This document shows, piece by piece, positions 1 to 7,380 of a stretch of 30,918 bases of DNA (its first letter is position 1; every line of letters begins with the position of its first letter). Below the pieces are notes generated by a model. That model saw only the letters and a program-made list of their open reading frames with translations, was not told where the DNA came from and searched no databases. The translations under genes were made by a program, and so were the position numbers. The DNA is from Methylococcaceae bacterium (lineage in GTDB: Bacteria; Pseudomonadota; Gammaproteobacteria; Methylococcales; Methylomonadaceae), in the NCBI GenBank assembly GCA_030618325.1, contig JAUXDP010000003.1, positions 1 through 30,918 on the forward strand, written 5' to 3'.

Positions 1-941
1 TTTTCGACAAAACCGGCACCATCACCGAAGGCAAGCCAAAAGTTACTGACTTTATCAATGTCAGTCGATATGACGATGACATGATTATTTCCATAAGTGC
101 ATCCGCAGAAACCAGTTCTGAACATTTTCTGGCTCGGGCTATCGTTGCTTACGCAACAGATACTATGGATTTTACCGCAAAAAAGGTAAACCAATTCTCT
201 GCCACGGCAGGTAGAGGACTTTCTGCAAAGATAAGCCGATATCAATTACTAATCGGCAATCAAGCCTGGATGAAAGAACAGGATATTGATATTGCTTCGC
301 TATCAGAGCATGCAAAAAAGTTAGGGTCTGCAGGGAAAACACCTGCATTCGTCGCCATTAATGGCAAAGCAGCCGCACTATTCGGCATTGCAGACAGCCC
401 CAGAAAAAGTGCTAAAACCGCATTAAAAGCTCTAAATAAATTAAATATTGACACCTTGATGGTAACTGGCGATACCATTGAAACCGCCAACTACATTGCC
501 AAACAAGTTGGCATAAAAACTATCATTGCCCATGCCACACCAGGAGATAAACTGGAAACCATCCAACGTTTACAAGCAGAGGGAGAAAAAGTAGGCATGA
601 TTGGTGACGGCATTAATGATGCTCCGGCATTAGCCGCTGCCGATGTTGGATTCGCCATCGGCCATGGCACTGACATTGCCATTGAATCGGCAGACGTTAC
701 TCTGGTTAACGGAGATATAGCTAAAGTTGCAGAAACAATTGAACTCAGCACAACAACTATGAGTATTATTAAACAAAACCTGTTCTGGGCTTTTGCTTAC
801 AACACGGTAGCCATCCCGGTTGCCGCATTGGGGAAACTTAGCCCGATGATAGCATCCTTGGCCATGGCATTTAGCTCAGTTTCGGTTATTGTAAACTCAT
901 TACGTATTAACAAACCAAAATCAACCCAACATGGAAATTGA
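1..941 (+). CDS. copA: CopA-type Cu(I)-translocating P-type ATPase, C-terminal part (5' end outside the window)
   Basis: Open from the left edge; about 312 residues are visible. The fragment starts at the phosphorylation motif DKTGT (codons from base 6), so the metal-binding domain and the first six membrane segments lie outside. It then shows the nucleotide-binding domain (SEH near base 117-125, GRGL, GN-AWM), the MVTGDT hinge motif and GDGINDAPAL. Two final membrane helices carry the AYN and MAFSS patterns typical of Cu(I) pumps (transmembrane copper-site residues in the family). The role is ATP-driven copper export across the inner membrane; a CcoI/FixI pump supplying cytochrome oxidase is a possible alternative because a TauE/SafE-like gene follows. 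Odd point: the family HP dipeptide in the nucleotide-binding domain reads HF here. The stop codon overlaps the next gene by 11 bp, indicating co-translation. Confidence 0.9.
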   Translation, partial: FDKTGTITEGKPKVTDFINVSRYDDDMIISISASAETSSEHFLARAIVAYATDTMDFTAKKVNQFSATAGRGLSAKISRYQLLIGNQAWMKEQDIDIASLSEHAKKLGSAGKTPAFVAINGKAAALFGIADSPRKSAKTALKALNKLNIDTLMVTGDTIETANYIAKQVGIKTIIAHATPGDKLETIQRLQAEGEKVGMIGDGINDAPALAAADVGFAIGHGTDIAIESADVTLVNGDIAKVAETIELSTTTMSIIKQNLFWAFAYNTVAIPVAALGKLSPMIASLAMAFSSVSVIVNSLRINKPKSTQHGN

Positions 942-1650
942 TTACGCTGTCTATTCAACAGCCCTGTTAGTTGGCTTTTTTGGCAGTGGTCATTGTATGG
1001 GCATGTGTGGCGCTCTGGTTTCTGGTTTTTTTATGAAAACCGAAAAAAAATCATTGTTGCCCTATATCACTTATCATTTAGCCAGAATCAGCGTGTATAC
1101 CCTAGTTGGTATGATTGCAGCCACCATTGGTGTCGCCCTGATAGCAACCGGGATGATCGGAAAAATCCAGGGGTTTTTACAGGTTTTTATTGGTTTTTTT
1201 GTAATAACGCTGGCTTTGGGGATTTTAGGTCTCAGTCCCTGGCAATTTTCCATGAAACTACTACCGACCAAGGTTATTCACCGAGTTTTTCTAGCTGCTG
1301 CAAAACGCGGCTCTGCTTCAGGTGCAGCTCTTGGTGGCATGTTAAATGGTGTTATGCCTTGCCCATTAACCTTCGCCATGGCAGTCAATGCCACCTCCGC
1401 AAGCACACCCTTAGAAGGTGGATTAATGATGTTAGCTTTGGGCATAGGAACCTTACCTACCATGCTGTTTGTGACGATTGCTTTTGGTAAGCTGGGAACT
1501 AAATTTCGTGGTTATATGTTAAAAACTGCAGCCATTATTATGATAGTCATGGGAGCAAACACCATGTATAAGGGCATCAGTTTTTTAGGTTATAGAAGCG
1601 GTTATGCTGACATGATTAAAAATACCGAAATGTTGCATATGAACCATTAA
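931..1650 (+). CDS. Sulfite exporter TauE/SafE-like (UreH-domain) membrane protein
   Basis: 239 residues with about six hydrophobic helices. It resembles the COG2836/UreH_2 group often encoded beside copper ATPases or cbb3-oxidase assembly genes. Two cysteine motifs stand out: GHCMGMCGAL near residues 20-29 at the end of helix 1, and GVMPCPLTFAM near residues 138-148. A Met/Cys-rich membrane signature beside a copper pump suggests metal or redox handling rather than sulfite export; this is inference from motif and context. The ATG lies inside the copA coding end (11-bp overlap), so translation is probably coupled. The C-terminus ends in Met/His residues (EMLHMNH), also compatible with metal contact. 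The exact substrate is unknown. Confidence 0.82.
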   Translation: MEIDYAVYSTALLVGFFGSGHCMGMCGALVSGFFMKTEKKSLLPYITYHLARISVYTLVGMIAATIGVALIATGMIGKIQGFLQVFIGFFVITLALGILGLSPWQFSMKLLPTKVIHRVFLAAAKRGSASGAALGGMLNGVMPCPLTFAMAVNATSASTPLEGGLMMLALGIGTLPTMLFVTIAFGKLGTKFRGYMLKTAAIIMIVMGANTMYKGISFLGYRSGYADMIKNTEMLHMNH

Positions 1651-1667
1651 AGTGTTGAAAACAAGCA

Positions 1668-2462
1668 ATGCAACTTTCCCCCGAAGATCGATTAAAACTG
1701 GCTCATGCAGCCCATACTCTGGAACGACCGAGTTTTACTAGTAAAGTGACCAAAACGGTTGGTAGTACCGTTGAAAAAGCGGTAGGTGTTTTGCCTGACC
1801 AATTTACCAAATCTCTAACTCTGATTACCCGAACAGCTTTGGAAAAATCGCTGGAAGGGGCTTTACTCACCCTGCCACGGCGGGAACACCGAAACTCATG
1901 GAAGAAAACCCATCAACTACTTGCTAGTATCAGCGGCGCAGTAGGAGGAGCGTTTGGTCTACCCGCTTTAGCCATCGAACTACCTGTTTCAACAACCATA
2001 ATGTTACGCTCAATTGCTGATATTGCCCGTAGCCACGGCGAAAACATCAATAAACCGGAAACTAAACTGGCCTGCCTGGAAGTTTTTGCTTTGAGCAGTA
2101 GCAATTCGAAAAATAACAGCTCAGAGACGGGTTATTATGCCATTCGTTCATTATTAGCAAAATCCATATCCGATGCCGTTTCACAATTAACGGCACAGGA
2201 ATTAAGCAAACAAAGCTCCCCCGCCTTAGTCAAAATACTCAATACCATTGCTGCTCGATTCAGCATTCCCGTTTCAGAAAAAATTGCCGCACAATCAATT
2301 CCAGCAGTAGGAGCTATTGGTGGTGCCACCATTAATCTTATGTTTACCCGCTATTTTCAGGAAATTGCCGAAGCCCATTTTACAGTAAGAGCCCTTGAAA
2401 AAAAATATGAACCAGCTCTGGTGAAAAAGAATTTTGAATGGGAAATCAATAGCCTATCTTAG
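1668..2462 (+). CDS. EcsC family protein
   Basis: 264 residues. Recognised as EcsC-like (PF12787 type) from the Gly/Ala-rich hydrophobic centre (SGAVGGAFGLPALAIELP near residues 89-106), the following region STTIMLRSIADIARSHGE, and the C-terminal half with SIPAVGAIGGATIN and FTRYFQEIAEAHFTVRALE. These hydrophobic stretches look membrane-associated rather than like classic full transmembrane helices, and no signal peptide is seen. The family is named after Bacillus EcsC; its biochemical role is not established. It begins 17 bp after the TauE-like gene on the same strand, so it may be the last gene of the copper-pump transcript. No strong Shine-Dalgarno sequence precedes the ATG. Confidence 0.75.
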   Translation: MQLSPEDRLKLAHAAHTLERPSFTSKVTKTVGSTVEKAVGVLPDQFTKSLTLITRTALEKSLEGALLTLPRREHRNSWKKTHQLLASISGAVGGAFGLPALAIELPVSTTIMLRSIADIARSHGENINKPETKLACLEVFALSSSNSKNNSSETGYYAIRSLLAKSISDAVSQLTAQELSKQSSPALVKILNTIAARFSIPVSEKIAAQSIPAVGAIGGATINLMFTRYFQEIAEAHFTVRALEKKYEPALVKKNFEWEINSLS

Positions 2463-2470
2463 TATCAGAT

Positions 2471-2485
2471 GGTGAATTTTTCACC
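2471..2485 (+). terminator. Small hairpin after the EcsC gene, possible weak terminator
   Basis: GGTGAA-TTT-TTCACC, a perfect 6-bp stem with a 3-base loop, begins 8 bp after the EcsC stop codon. There is no T-run after it, so intrinsic termination is doubtful; it may be a pause site or chance. Confidence 0.25.
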
Positions 2486-2584
2486 CGATTGCTTGTAGAC
2501 ATAGATTAAAGGGCGCCCTAAACCGAGAAACCCACTAAAAAACTGGCTTTTTATTTGTTCACATTTTTTGCATAATAACGAGAA

Positions 2585-2590
2585 TATAAT
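2585..2590 (+). promoter_or_regulatory. Possible -10 box for dusB-fis
   Basis: A perfect TATAAT lies 14 bp before the dusB ATG. No convincing -35 hexamer is seen 16-18 bp upstream, and it would give a leader of fewer than ten bases, so this is only a candidate. The 142-bp gap before dusB is the only place in this cluster with room for a promoter. Confidence 0.3.
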
Positions 2591-2604
2591 CTTTTCCTAA
2601 TTTT

Positions 2605-3588
2605 ATGCAAATTGGCCAACATAAACTCAAAAACAACCTGATTCTGGCTCCAATGGCGGGTATAACTGATCAGCCATTTAGAAAGTTGTGCAAACAATTT
2701 GGTGTTGGCATGGCTGTCTCTGAAATGGTTGCCTCGAATCCTGCGTTACGAAAACATAAACGCACACTACAGAAAACCAATCATTCTGGTGAACTTGGAC
2801 CTATTTCTGTACAAATATTAGGAACCGACCCCAAGCTAATGGCTGATGCTGCCCGTTTTAATGTTGATCGTGGCGCGCAAATTATTGACATTAACATGGG
2901 CTGTCCGGCAAAAAAAGTGTGTTCCGTAGCGGCTGGCTCGGCTTTACTAAAAAATGAACCATTAGTACAAAATATCCTGCAGTCCGTAACTAATGCTGTA
3001 GATTGCCCGGTTACATTAAAAATTCGCACCGGTTGGGATATGAACAACCGTAATGCCATACAAATTGCAAAAATTGCAGAACAGGAAGGTATCTCCGCAT
3101 TAACAATTCACGGCCGTACCCGAGCCTGTGGGTTTAAGAATACAGTTGAATATGAAACTATCAGAGAGGTCAAGCGCACCATTAGCATTCCAGTTATTGC
3201 AAATGGCGACATAGATTCAGCAGAAAAAGTAAAATTCGTATCACAATATACCGGAGCTGATGCCATTATGATCGGCCGGGCAGCCCAAGGAAATCCTTGG
3301 ATTTTCAAAGAAATACAGGAATTTCTTAATACCGGCAATAAATTACCCCCACCCTCAATTAGTGAAATCCAAAATATTATCATGACACATTTGGACTCAC
3401 TTTATAGTTTCTATGGCAATGCAAGCGGTGTTAGAATAGCACGTAAACATATTGGCTGGTATTTCAAAAGTATTACTGGAATTCCAGTCAACACAAAAAA
3501 AATAATCTACCAAGTCATTGATCCTAATGAACAAATGGCGTTGGTAAACAAGGTTTTTCAGCAAAACAAACTTGGTCATACAGAATAA
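2605..3588 (+). CDS. dusB: tRNA-dihydrouridine synthase B
   Basis: 327 residues, normal length for DusB, an FMN-dependent enzyme that reduces specific uridines in tRNA using NADPH. The start LKNNLILAPMAGITDQPFR is the usual N-terminal FMN-barrel strand. The catalytic cysteine is C100 in NMGCPAKKVC. TIHGRTRACGF near residue 170 and ANGDI / ADAIMIGRAAQGNPWIF are the phosphate/FMN-binding loops of the family. The substrate-binding helical domain fills the last 80 residues. fis starts 1 bp after the stop codon, the dusB-fis pair known from many gammaproteobacteria, where Fis output is coupled to dusB transcription and translation. Confidence 0.97.
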   Translation: MQIGQHKLKNNLILAPMAGITDQPFRKLCKQFGVGMAVSEMVASNPALRKHKRTLQKTNHSGELGPISVQILGTDPKLMADAARFNVDRGAQIIDINMGCPAKKVCSVAAGSALLKNEPLVQNILQSVTNAVDCPVTLKIRTGWDMNNRNAIQIAKIAEQEGISALTIHGRTRACGFKNTVEYETIREVKRTISIPVIANGDIDSAEKVKFVSQYTGADAIMIGRAAQGNPWIFKEIQEFLNTGNKLPPPSISEIQNIIMTHLDSLYSFYGNASGVRIARKHIGWYFKSITGIPVNTKKIIYQVIDPNEQMALVNKVFQQNKLGHTE

Positions 3589-3589
3589 T

Positions 3590-3880
3590 ATGGATACTAC
3601 TCAACAAAGCCAACACAACGAATTTGTCACGATAAAAAGTAGACGAACGGGGGATTTACCCTTATCCAATCAGGTCAAAATTGCCGTTGAACACTATTTT
3701 TCACAACTTGACGGCTATGACTCTTCGAACCTTTACGACTTAGTTATCAACGAAGTTGAAAAGCCGCTACTTGAGGCTACCCTGGAAAATCTGGGACACA
3801 ATCAAACTAAAGCAGCCAAAGTACTGGGATTAAGCCGCAGTACACTTCGTAAAAAGATGGATCAATACGGCCTCTCCTAA
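3590..3880 (+). CDS. fis: DNA-binding protein Fis
   Basis: 96 residues, against 98 in E. coli. Fis is a homodimeric nucleoid protein that bends DNA and controls rRNA and many other promoters. The C-terminal helix-turn-helix is clear: LGHNQTKAAKVLGLSRSTLR followed by KKMDQYGLS. The preceding dimerisation helices (LYDLVINEVEKPLLEATLEN) are typical. The ATG at 3590 was chosen over an in-frame TTG at 3572 because it starts 1 bp after the dusB stop and gives the family length. It is co-transcribed with dusB; purH follows after 30 bp. Confidence 0.96.
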   Translation: MDTTQQSQHNEFVTIKSRRTGDLPLSNQVKIAVEHYFSQLDGYDSSNLYDLVINEVEKPLLEATLENLGHNQTKAAKVLGLSRSTLRKKMDQYGLS

Positions 3881-3910
3881 ACACCTTAACCATTTGCTTT
3901 CCAAAGAATC

Positions 3911-5470
3911 ATGAAAAACCTGATAACCCGTGCTTTAGTCAGTGTTTCAGACAAAACCGGTATCCTTGAGTTTTGTCGCGCATTATCGCAACATAATATA
4001 GAAATTTTATCGACGGGCGGTACTGCGCGAATTTTATCTGAGAATGACATCCCCGTTATTGAGGTAGCAAATTATACCGAGTACCCTGAAATGATGGATG
4101 GCAGGGTAAAAACGCTTCATCCCAAGGTACATGGCGGAATCCTTGGCCGCAGGGGAACAGATGATGCTGTCATGGCAGCAAATGGTATTAACGCAATTGA
4201 TATGGTAGTCGTCAATTTATACCCTTTTGAGCAAACGATTGCTAACCCTGATTGTGATCTCGCGACCGCTATCGAAAATATTGATATTGGCGGGCCAACG
4301 ATGATTAGAGCAGCAGCAAAAAATCATAAAGATGTTGCTGTGGTCATAGATCCTACTGATTACCAGGATATCCTATCAGAATTGGCTGAAAATAAAGCCA
4401 TGCTCTCTCAGGAAACCCGTTTTAAACTAGCGCAAAAAAGTTTTGCTCACACGGCAAGATACGATACTGCCATAGCAACATACCTGAGTAAAATCAATAG
4501 CACTGAATTCCCAGAAACTTTGAATCTGCAATTTCATCAGATCCAAACCATGCGCTATGGGGAAAACCCTCATCAAAACGCAGCTTTTTATCAGGAAAGC
4601 ACACCCATCTCTGGAACCATTGCTGCGGCAAAACAACTGCAAGGCAAGGCATTATCTTATAACAATATCGCAGATTCTGACGCGGCGCTTGAGTGCGTTA
4701 AATCATTTACAGAACAGCCGACCTGCGTTATCGTCAAACACGCCAACCCTTGCGGTGTTGCACAGACTGATAGCCTGCTGAACGCTTATGAACTAGCCTA
4801 TGCAACTGACCCGACTTCTGCATTCGGCGGCATTATCGCATTTAATCAGGAGCTAGATGAAATTACCGCAAAAACAATCATCGGACAACAGTTTGTCGAA
4901 GTTATCATTGCGCCAACGATAAGCGAAGCCGCACAATCGGTACTTTCAGAAAAAACCAATATTCGCGTACTGGAATGTGGTATCTGGACCAGTGGCAACG
5001 AGCCCACCCTTGACTTCAAACGGGTTGCTGGTGGCTTATTGGTGCAAGATACTGATCACGGCCAGATAAGTGTAGCTGAGCTGAAAACGGTTACAAAACG
5101 CGCTCCGACAGAACAGGAACTGGCAGACTTATTATTTGCCTGGAAAGTGGCTAAATTCGTCAAATCCAACGCCATTGTTTATTGTAAGGACGGACGTACC
5201 ATCGGAGTTGGCGCTGGACAAATGAGTCGAATCTATTCAGCAAAAATAGCCGGAATCAAAGCGGCTGACGAAAATCTTGAAGTTGCAGGGTCAGCCATGG
5301 CATCAGATGCATTTTTTCCCTTCAGAGATGGCATAGATTTCGCGGCAGATGCGGGAATTACTGCCGTTATTCAGCCTGGAGGATCCATGCGTGATAACGA
5401 GGTGATTGCTGCAGCAGACGAACATAATATGGCCATGGTCTTCACTGGGATGCGCCACTTTAGGCATTAA
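3911..5470 (+). CDS. purH: Bifunctional AICAR formyltransferase / IMP cyclohydrolase
   Basis: 519 residues, full length. It catalyses the last two steps of purine synthesis: formylation of AICAR with 10-formyl-THF, then ring closure to IMP. The N-terminal cyclohydrolase (MGS-like) domain shows ALVSVSDKTG, STGGTA and MDGRVKTLHPKVHGG. The C-terminal transformylase domain has the catalytic KHANPCG motif near residue 277, then AFGGIIAFN, and ends in PGGSMRD and VFTGMRHFRH. SFAHTARYDTAIATYL is at the domain junction. purD follows after 27 bp; the fis-purH-purD order is common in gammaproteobacteria. No purine riboswitch or clear PurR operator was seen in the short gap upstream. Confidence 0.98.
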   Translation: MKNLITRALVSVSDKTGILEFCRALSQHNIEILSTGGTARILSENDIPVIEVANYTEYPEMMDGRVKTLHPKVHGGILGRRGTDDAVMAANGINAIDMVVVNLYPFEQTIANPDCDLATAIENIDIGGPTMIRAAAKNHKDVAVVIDPTDYQDILSELAENKAMLSQETRFKLAQKSFAHTARYDTAIATYLSKINSTEFPETLNLQFHQIQTMRYGENPHQNAAFYQESTPISGTIAAAKQLQGKALSYNNIADSDAALECVKSFTEQPTCVIVKHANPCGVAQTDSLLNAYELAYATDPTSAFGGIIAFNQELDEITAKTIIGQQFVEVIIAPTISEAAQSVLSEKTNIRVLECGIWTSGNEPTLDFKRVAGGLLVQDTDHGQISVAELKTVTKRAPTEQELADLLFAWKVAKFVKSNAIVYCKDGRTIGVGAGQMSRIYSAKIAGIKAADENLEVAGSAMASDAFFPFRDGIDFAADAGITAVIQPGGSMRDNEVIAAADEHNMAMVFTGMRHFRH

Positions 5471-5497
5471 TTTTCGATTCTCATACAAAAAAACACT

Positions 5498-6778
5498 ATG
5501 AAAATACTCATCGTTGGCAGCGGTGGGCGCGAGCACGCTTTGGCCTGGAAAGCTCGCCAATCTACCAAAGTTGAACAAGTCTATGTCGCACCTGGAAATG
5601 CTGGCACCGCCCTTGAACATGGCATAGAAAATATTTCTATTGCCGCAGAAGATATTTCAAGTCTGGTTGATTTTGCCAAACAGCACCATATTGATCTAAC
5701 CCTTATCGGCCCTGAGGTGCCTTTGGTGGCAGGAATTGTTGATGAGTTTCAACAAGCAGGACTGAAATGCTTAGGTCCCAGCGCCAAAGCAGCACAATTG
5801 GAAGGCTCAAAAACCTTCTGCAAAGATTTTATGGCTCGACATGATATTCCTACAGCAAAATATCAAACTTTTACCGACAAGCAACTTGCGACTGAGTACA
5901 TAAACAAGCAGGGTGCTCCCATCGTCGTAAAAGCTGATGGCCTAGCTGCCGGAAAAGGTGTAATAGTCGCTTCAACCGAACAACAAGCCATAGATGCGGT
6001 AGAAGACATGCTGGCAGGAAATGTTTTTGGCGATGCAGGAAGCCGGGTGGTCATAGAAGAATTCCTGCAAGGTGAAGAGGTTAGTTTTATCGTTATTGCC
6101 GATGGTAAGCAGGCATTACCGATGGCCACATCCCAAGATCACAAAGCACGAGACAATGGCGACCAAGGGCCGAATACCGGCGGTATGGGCGCCTATTCTC
6201 CTGCTCCGATAGTTACACCAGAACTTCATACCAAGATCATGCAAGAAGTTATCGAGCCGACCTTGGCTGGCATGGCCAATGACGGCATGCCCTATACCGG
6301 TTTTCTTTATGCAGGATTAATGATTTCTGGTGATAGCGATATCAAAGTACTGGAATACAATTGCCGGTTTGGTGACCCGGAAACCCAACCGATCATGATG
6401 CGCTTACAGAGCGACCTGGTTGAGCTTTGTTTGGCGGCATTGGATCAGCAACTAGATCAAGCCAGTAGTGAATGGGATAAACGAGCCGCGCTTGGCGTAG
6501 TTTTAGCTTCTGGCGGTTATCCTGATGCTTATCATAAAGGGAATGTCATTAGTGGGTTACCCAATACAGAAAATTCAGATATAAAAGTATTCCATGCGGG
6601 TACAAAACAGGAAAATGATAATATTGTAACCTCTGGCGGCCGCGTTCTTTGCGCATGTGCCTTAGGTGAAGATATTGCTGATGCACAAAAGAAAGCCTAT
6701 GAGCTAACCCATCGCATTCAATGGCAAGATGTCTACTTTAGAACTGATATAGGCAATAAAGCAATAAAGCAACCCTAG
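5498..6778 (+). CDS. purD: Phosphoribosylamine-glycine ligase (GAR synthetase)
   Basis: 426 residues, usual length. An ATP-grasp enzyme making GAR from phosphoribosylamine, glycine and ATP. Seen: the N-terminal GSGGREHALAWK loop, LIGPEVPLVAGIVD, the ATP-grasp signature VVKADGLAAGKGV, the GEEVSFIVIADG strand, QDHKARDNGDQGPNTGGMGA with YSPAP after it, and LEYNCRFGDPETQ with the metal-binding residues. The C-terminal domain ends with the usual WQDVYFRTDIG region. Its TAG stop lies in a CTAG palindrome that is also the stop of the convergent alkB-like gene, so the two genes overlap by 4 bp with no terminator between them. Confidence 0.98.
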   Translation: MKILIVGSGGREHALAWKARQSTKVEQVYVAPGNAGTALEHGIENISIAAEDISSLVDFAKQHHIDLTLIGPEVPLVAGIVDEFQQAGLKCLGPSAKAAQLEGSKTFCKDFMARHDIPTAKYQTFTDKQLATEYINKQGAPIVVKADGLAAGKGVIVASTEQQAIDAVEDMLAGNVFGDAGSRVVIEEFLQGEEVSFIVIADGKQALPMATSQDHKARDNGDQGPNTGGMGAYSPAPIVTPELHTKIMQEVIEPTLAGMANDGMPYTGFLYAGLMISGDSDIKVLEYNCRFGDPETQPIMMRLQSDLVELCLAALDQQLDQASSEWDKRAALGVVLASGGYPDAYHKGNVISGLPNTENSDIKVFHAGTKQENDNIVTSGGRVLCACALGEDIADAQKKAYELTHRIQWQDVYFRTDIGNKAIKQP

Positions 6779-7359
6779 AAAAATATCTTTCTAAACGTCA
6801 AATTAATGCGTGGTTTTTTTTCGAGTTTGGTTTTGGGAACACTGTGCCGCCAGTGATTTTGTAAAGTTCCGCTCATTAATAATAAATCGCCATGTTGAAG
6901 GTCGATGTTGATCATCTCTCCGGTTTTGTTATGACGTATTTTAAACAAGCGATTATCGCCCAAAGACAGGGATGCAATGGCTGGGTCTTTGCCAAGCTCT
7001 TTTTCCTTATCTGCATGCCAACCCATCGAGTCGGAACCATTACGGTACAAATTTGCTAAAACGCTATTGAACGAAAAGTTACTGAAAGTTTGTATGCGCT
7101 GATTAATTTCTAGTAACGTCTCATTCCAGGGTAAGGGGTGATGAGTGACACCGGAGTAGGAATAAACAGCCTGTTCTTCCCCATACCAGCTAACCAGTCT
7201 TGGCACCATTACTTTTTTGCCAACCACAGTTATTTTTTCCTGCTTCCAGGATAGGGATGAGATAAGTTGACTATAAAAAAAATCTGCTGCTTGCTTAGCA
7301 AAAAAACCTGGAACTAATACAAGCTGGTCTTCTGAATTAATCAGGTTCTTTTGTTGCAC
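6775..7359 (-). CDS. AlkB-type 2-oxoglutarate/Fe(II)-dependent dioxygenase
   Basis: 194 residues, matching bacterial AlkB homologues of the ALKBH2/3 type, which repair alkylated bases in nucleic acid by oxidative demethylation. The fold signature is complete: LANLYRNGSDSMGWHAD with iron ligands H115 and D117, third ligand H172 in NHWRHSVP, and R184 and R190 in RINLTFR for 2-oxoglutarate and substrate. VPRLVSWYGE and YSYSG are the nucleotide-recognition segments. The start is GTG at 7359. It lies 21 bp after the TonB-receptor stop on the same strand, so it may be read from that operon; a short interrupted inverted repeat (7362-7380) sits in the gap. No ada or other repair gene is adjacent. Confidence 0.88.
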   Translation of the reverse strand: MQQKNLINSEDQLVLVPGFFAKQAADFFYSQLISSLSWKQEKITVVGKKVMVPRLVSWYGEEQAVYSYSGVTHHPLPWNETLLEINQRIQTFSNFSFNSVLANLYRNGSDSMGWHADKEKELGKDPAIASLSLGDNRLFKIRHNKTGEMINIDLQHGDLLLMSGTLQNHWRHSVPKTKLEKKPRINLTFRKIFF

Positions 7360-7380
7360 AACTTAGAACAAGTTCTTAGG

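Noticed and set aside
993..1490. 165-codon forward frame
   Set aside because: Out-of-frame shadow of the TauE/SafE-like gene at 931-1650, rich in Trp/Cys/His with no family features.
3572..3589. TTG start six codons upstream of fis
   Set aside because: It would overlap dusB; ATG 3590 directly after the dusB stop gives the family length.
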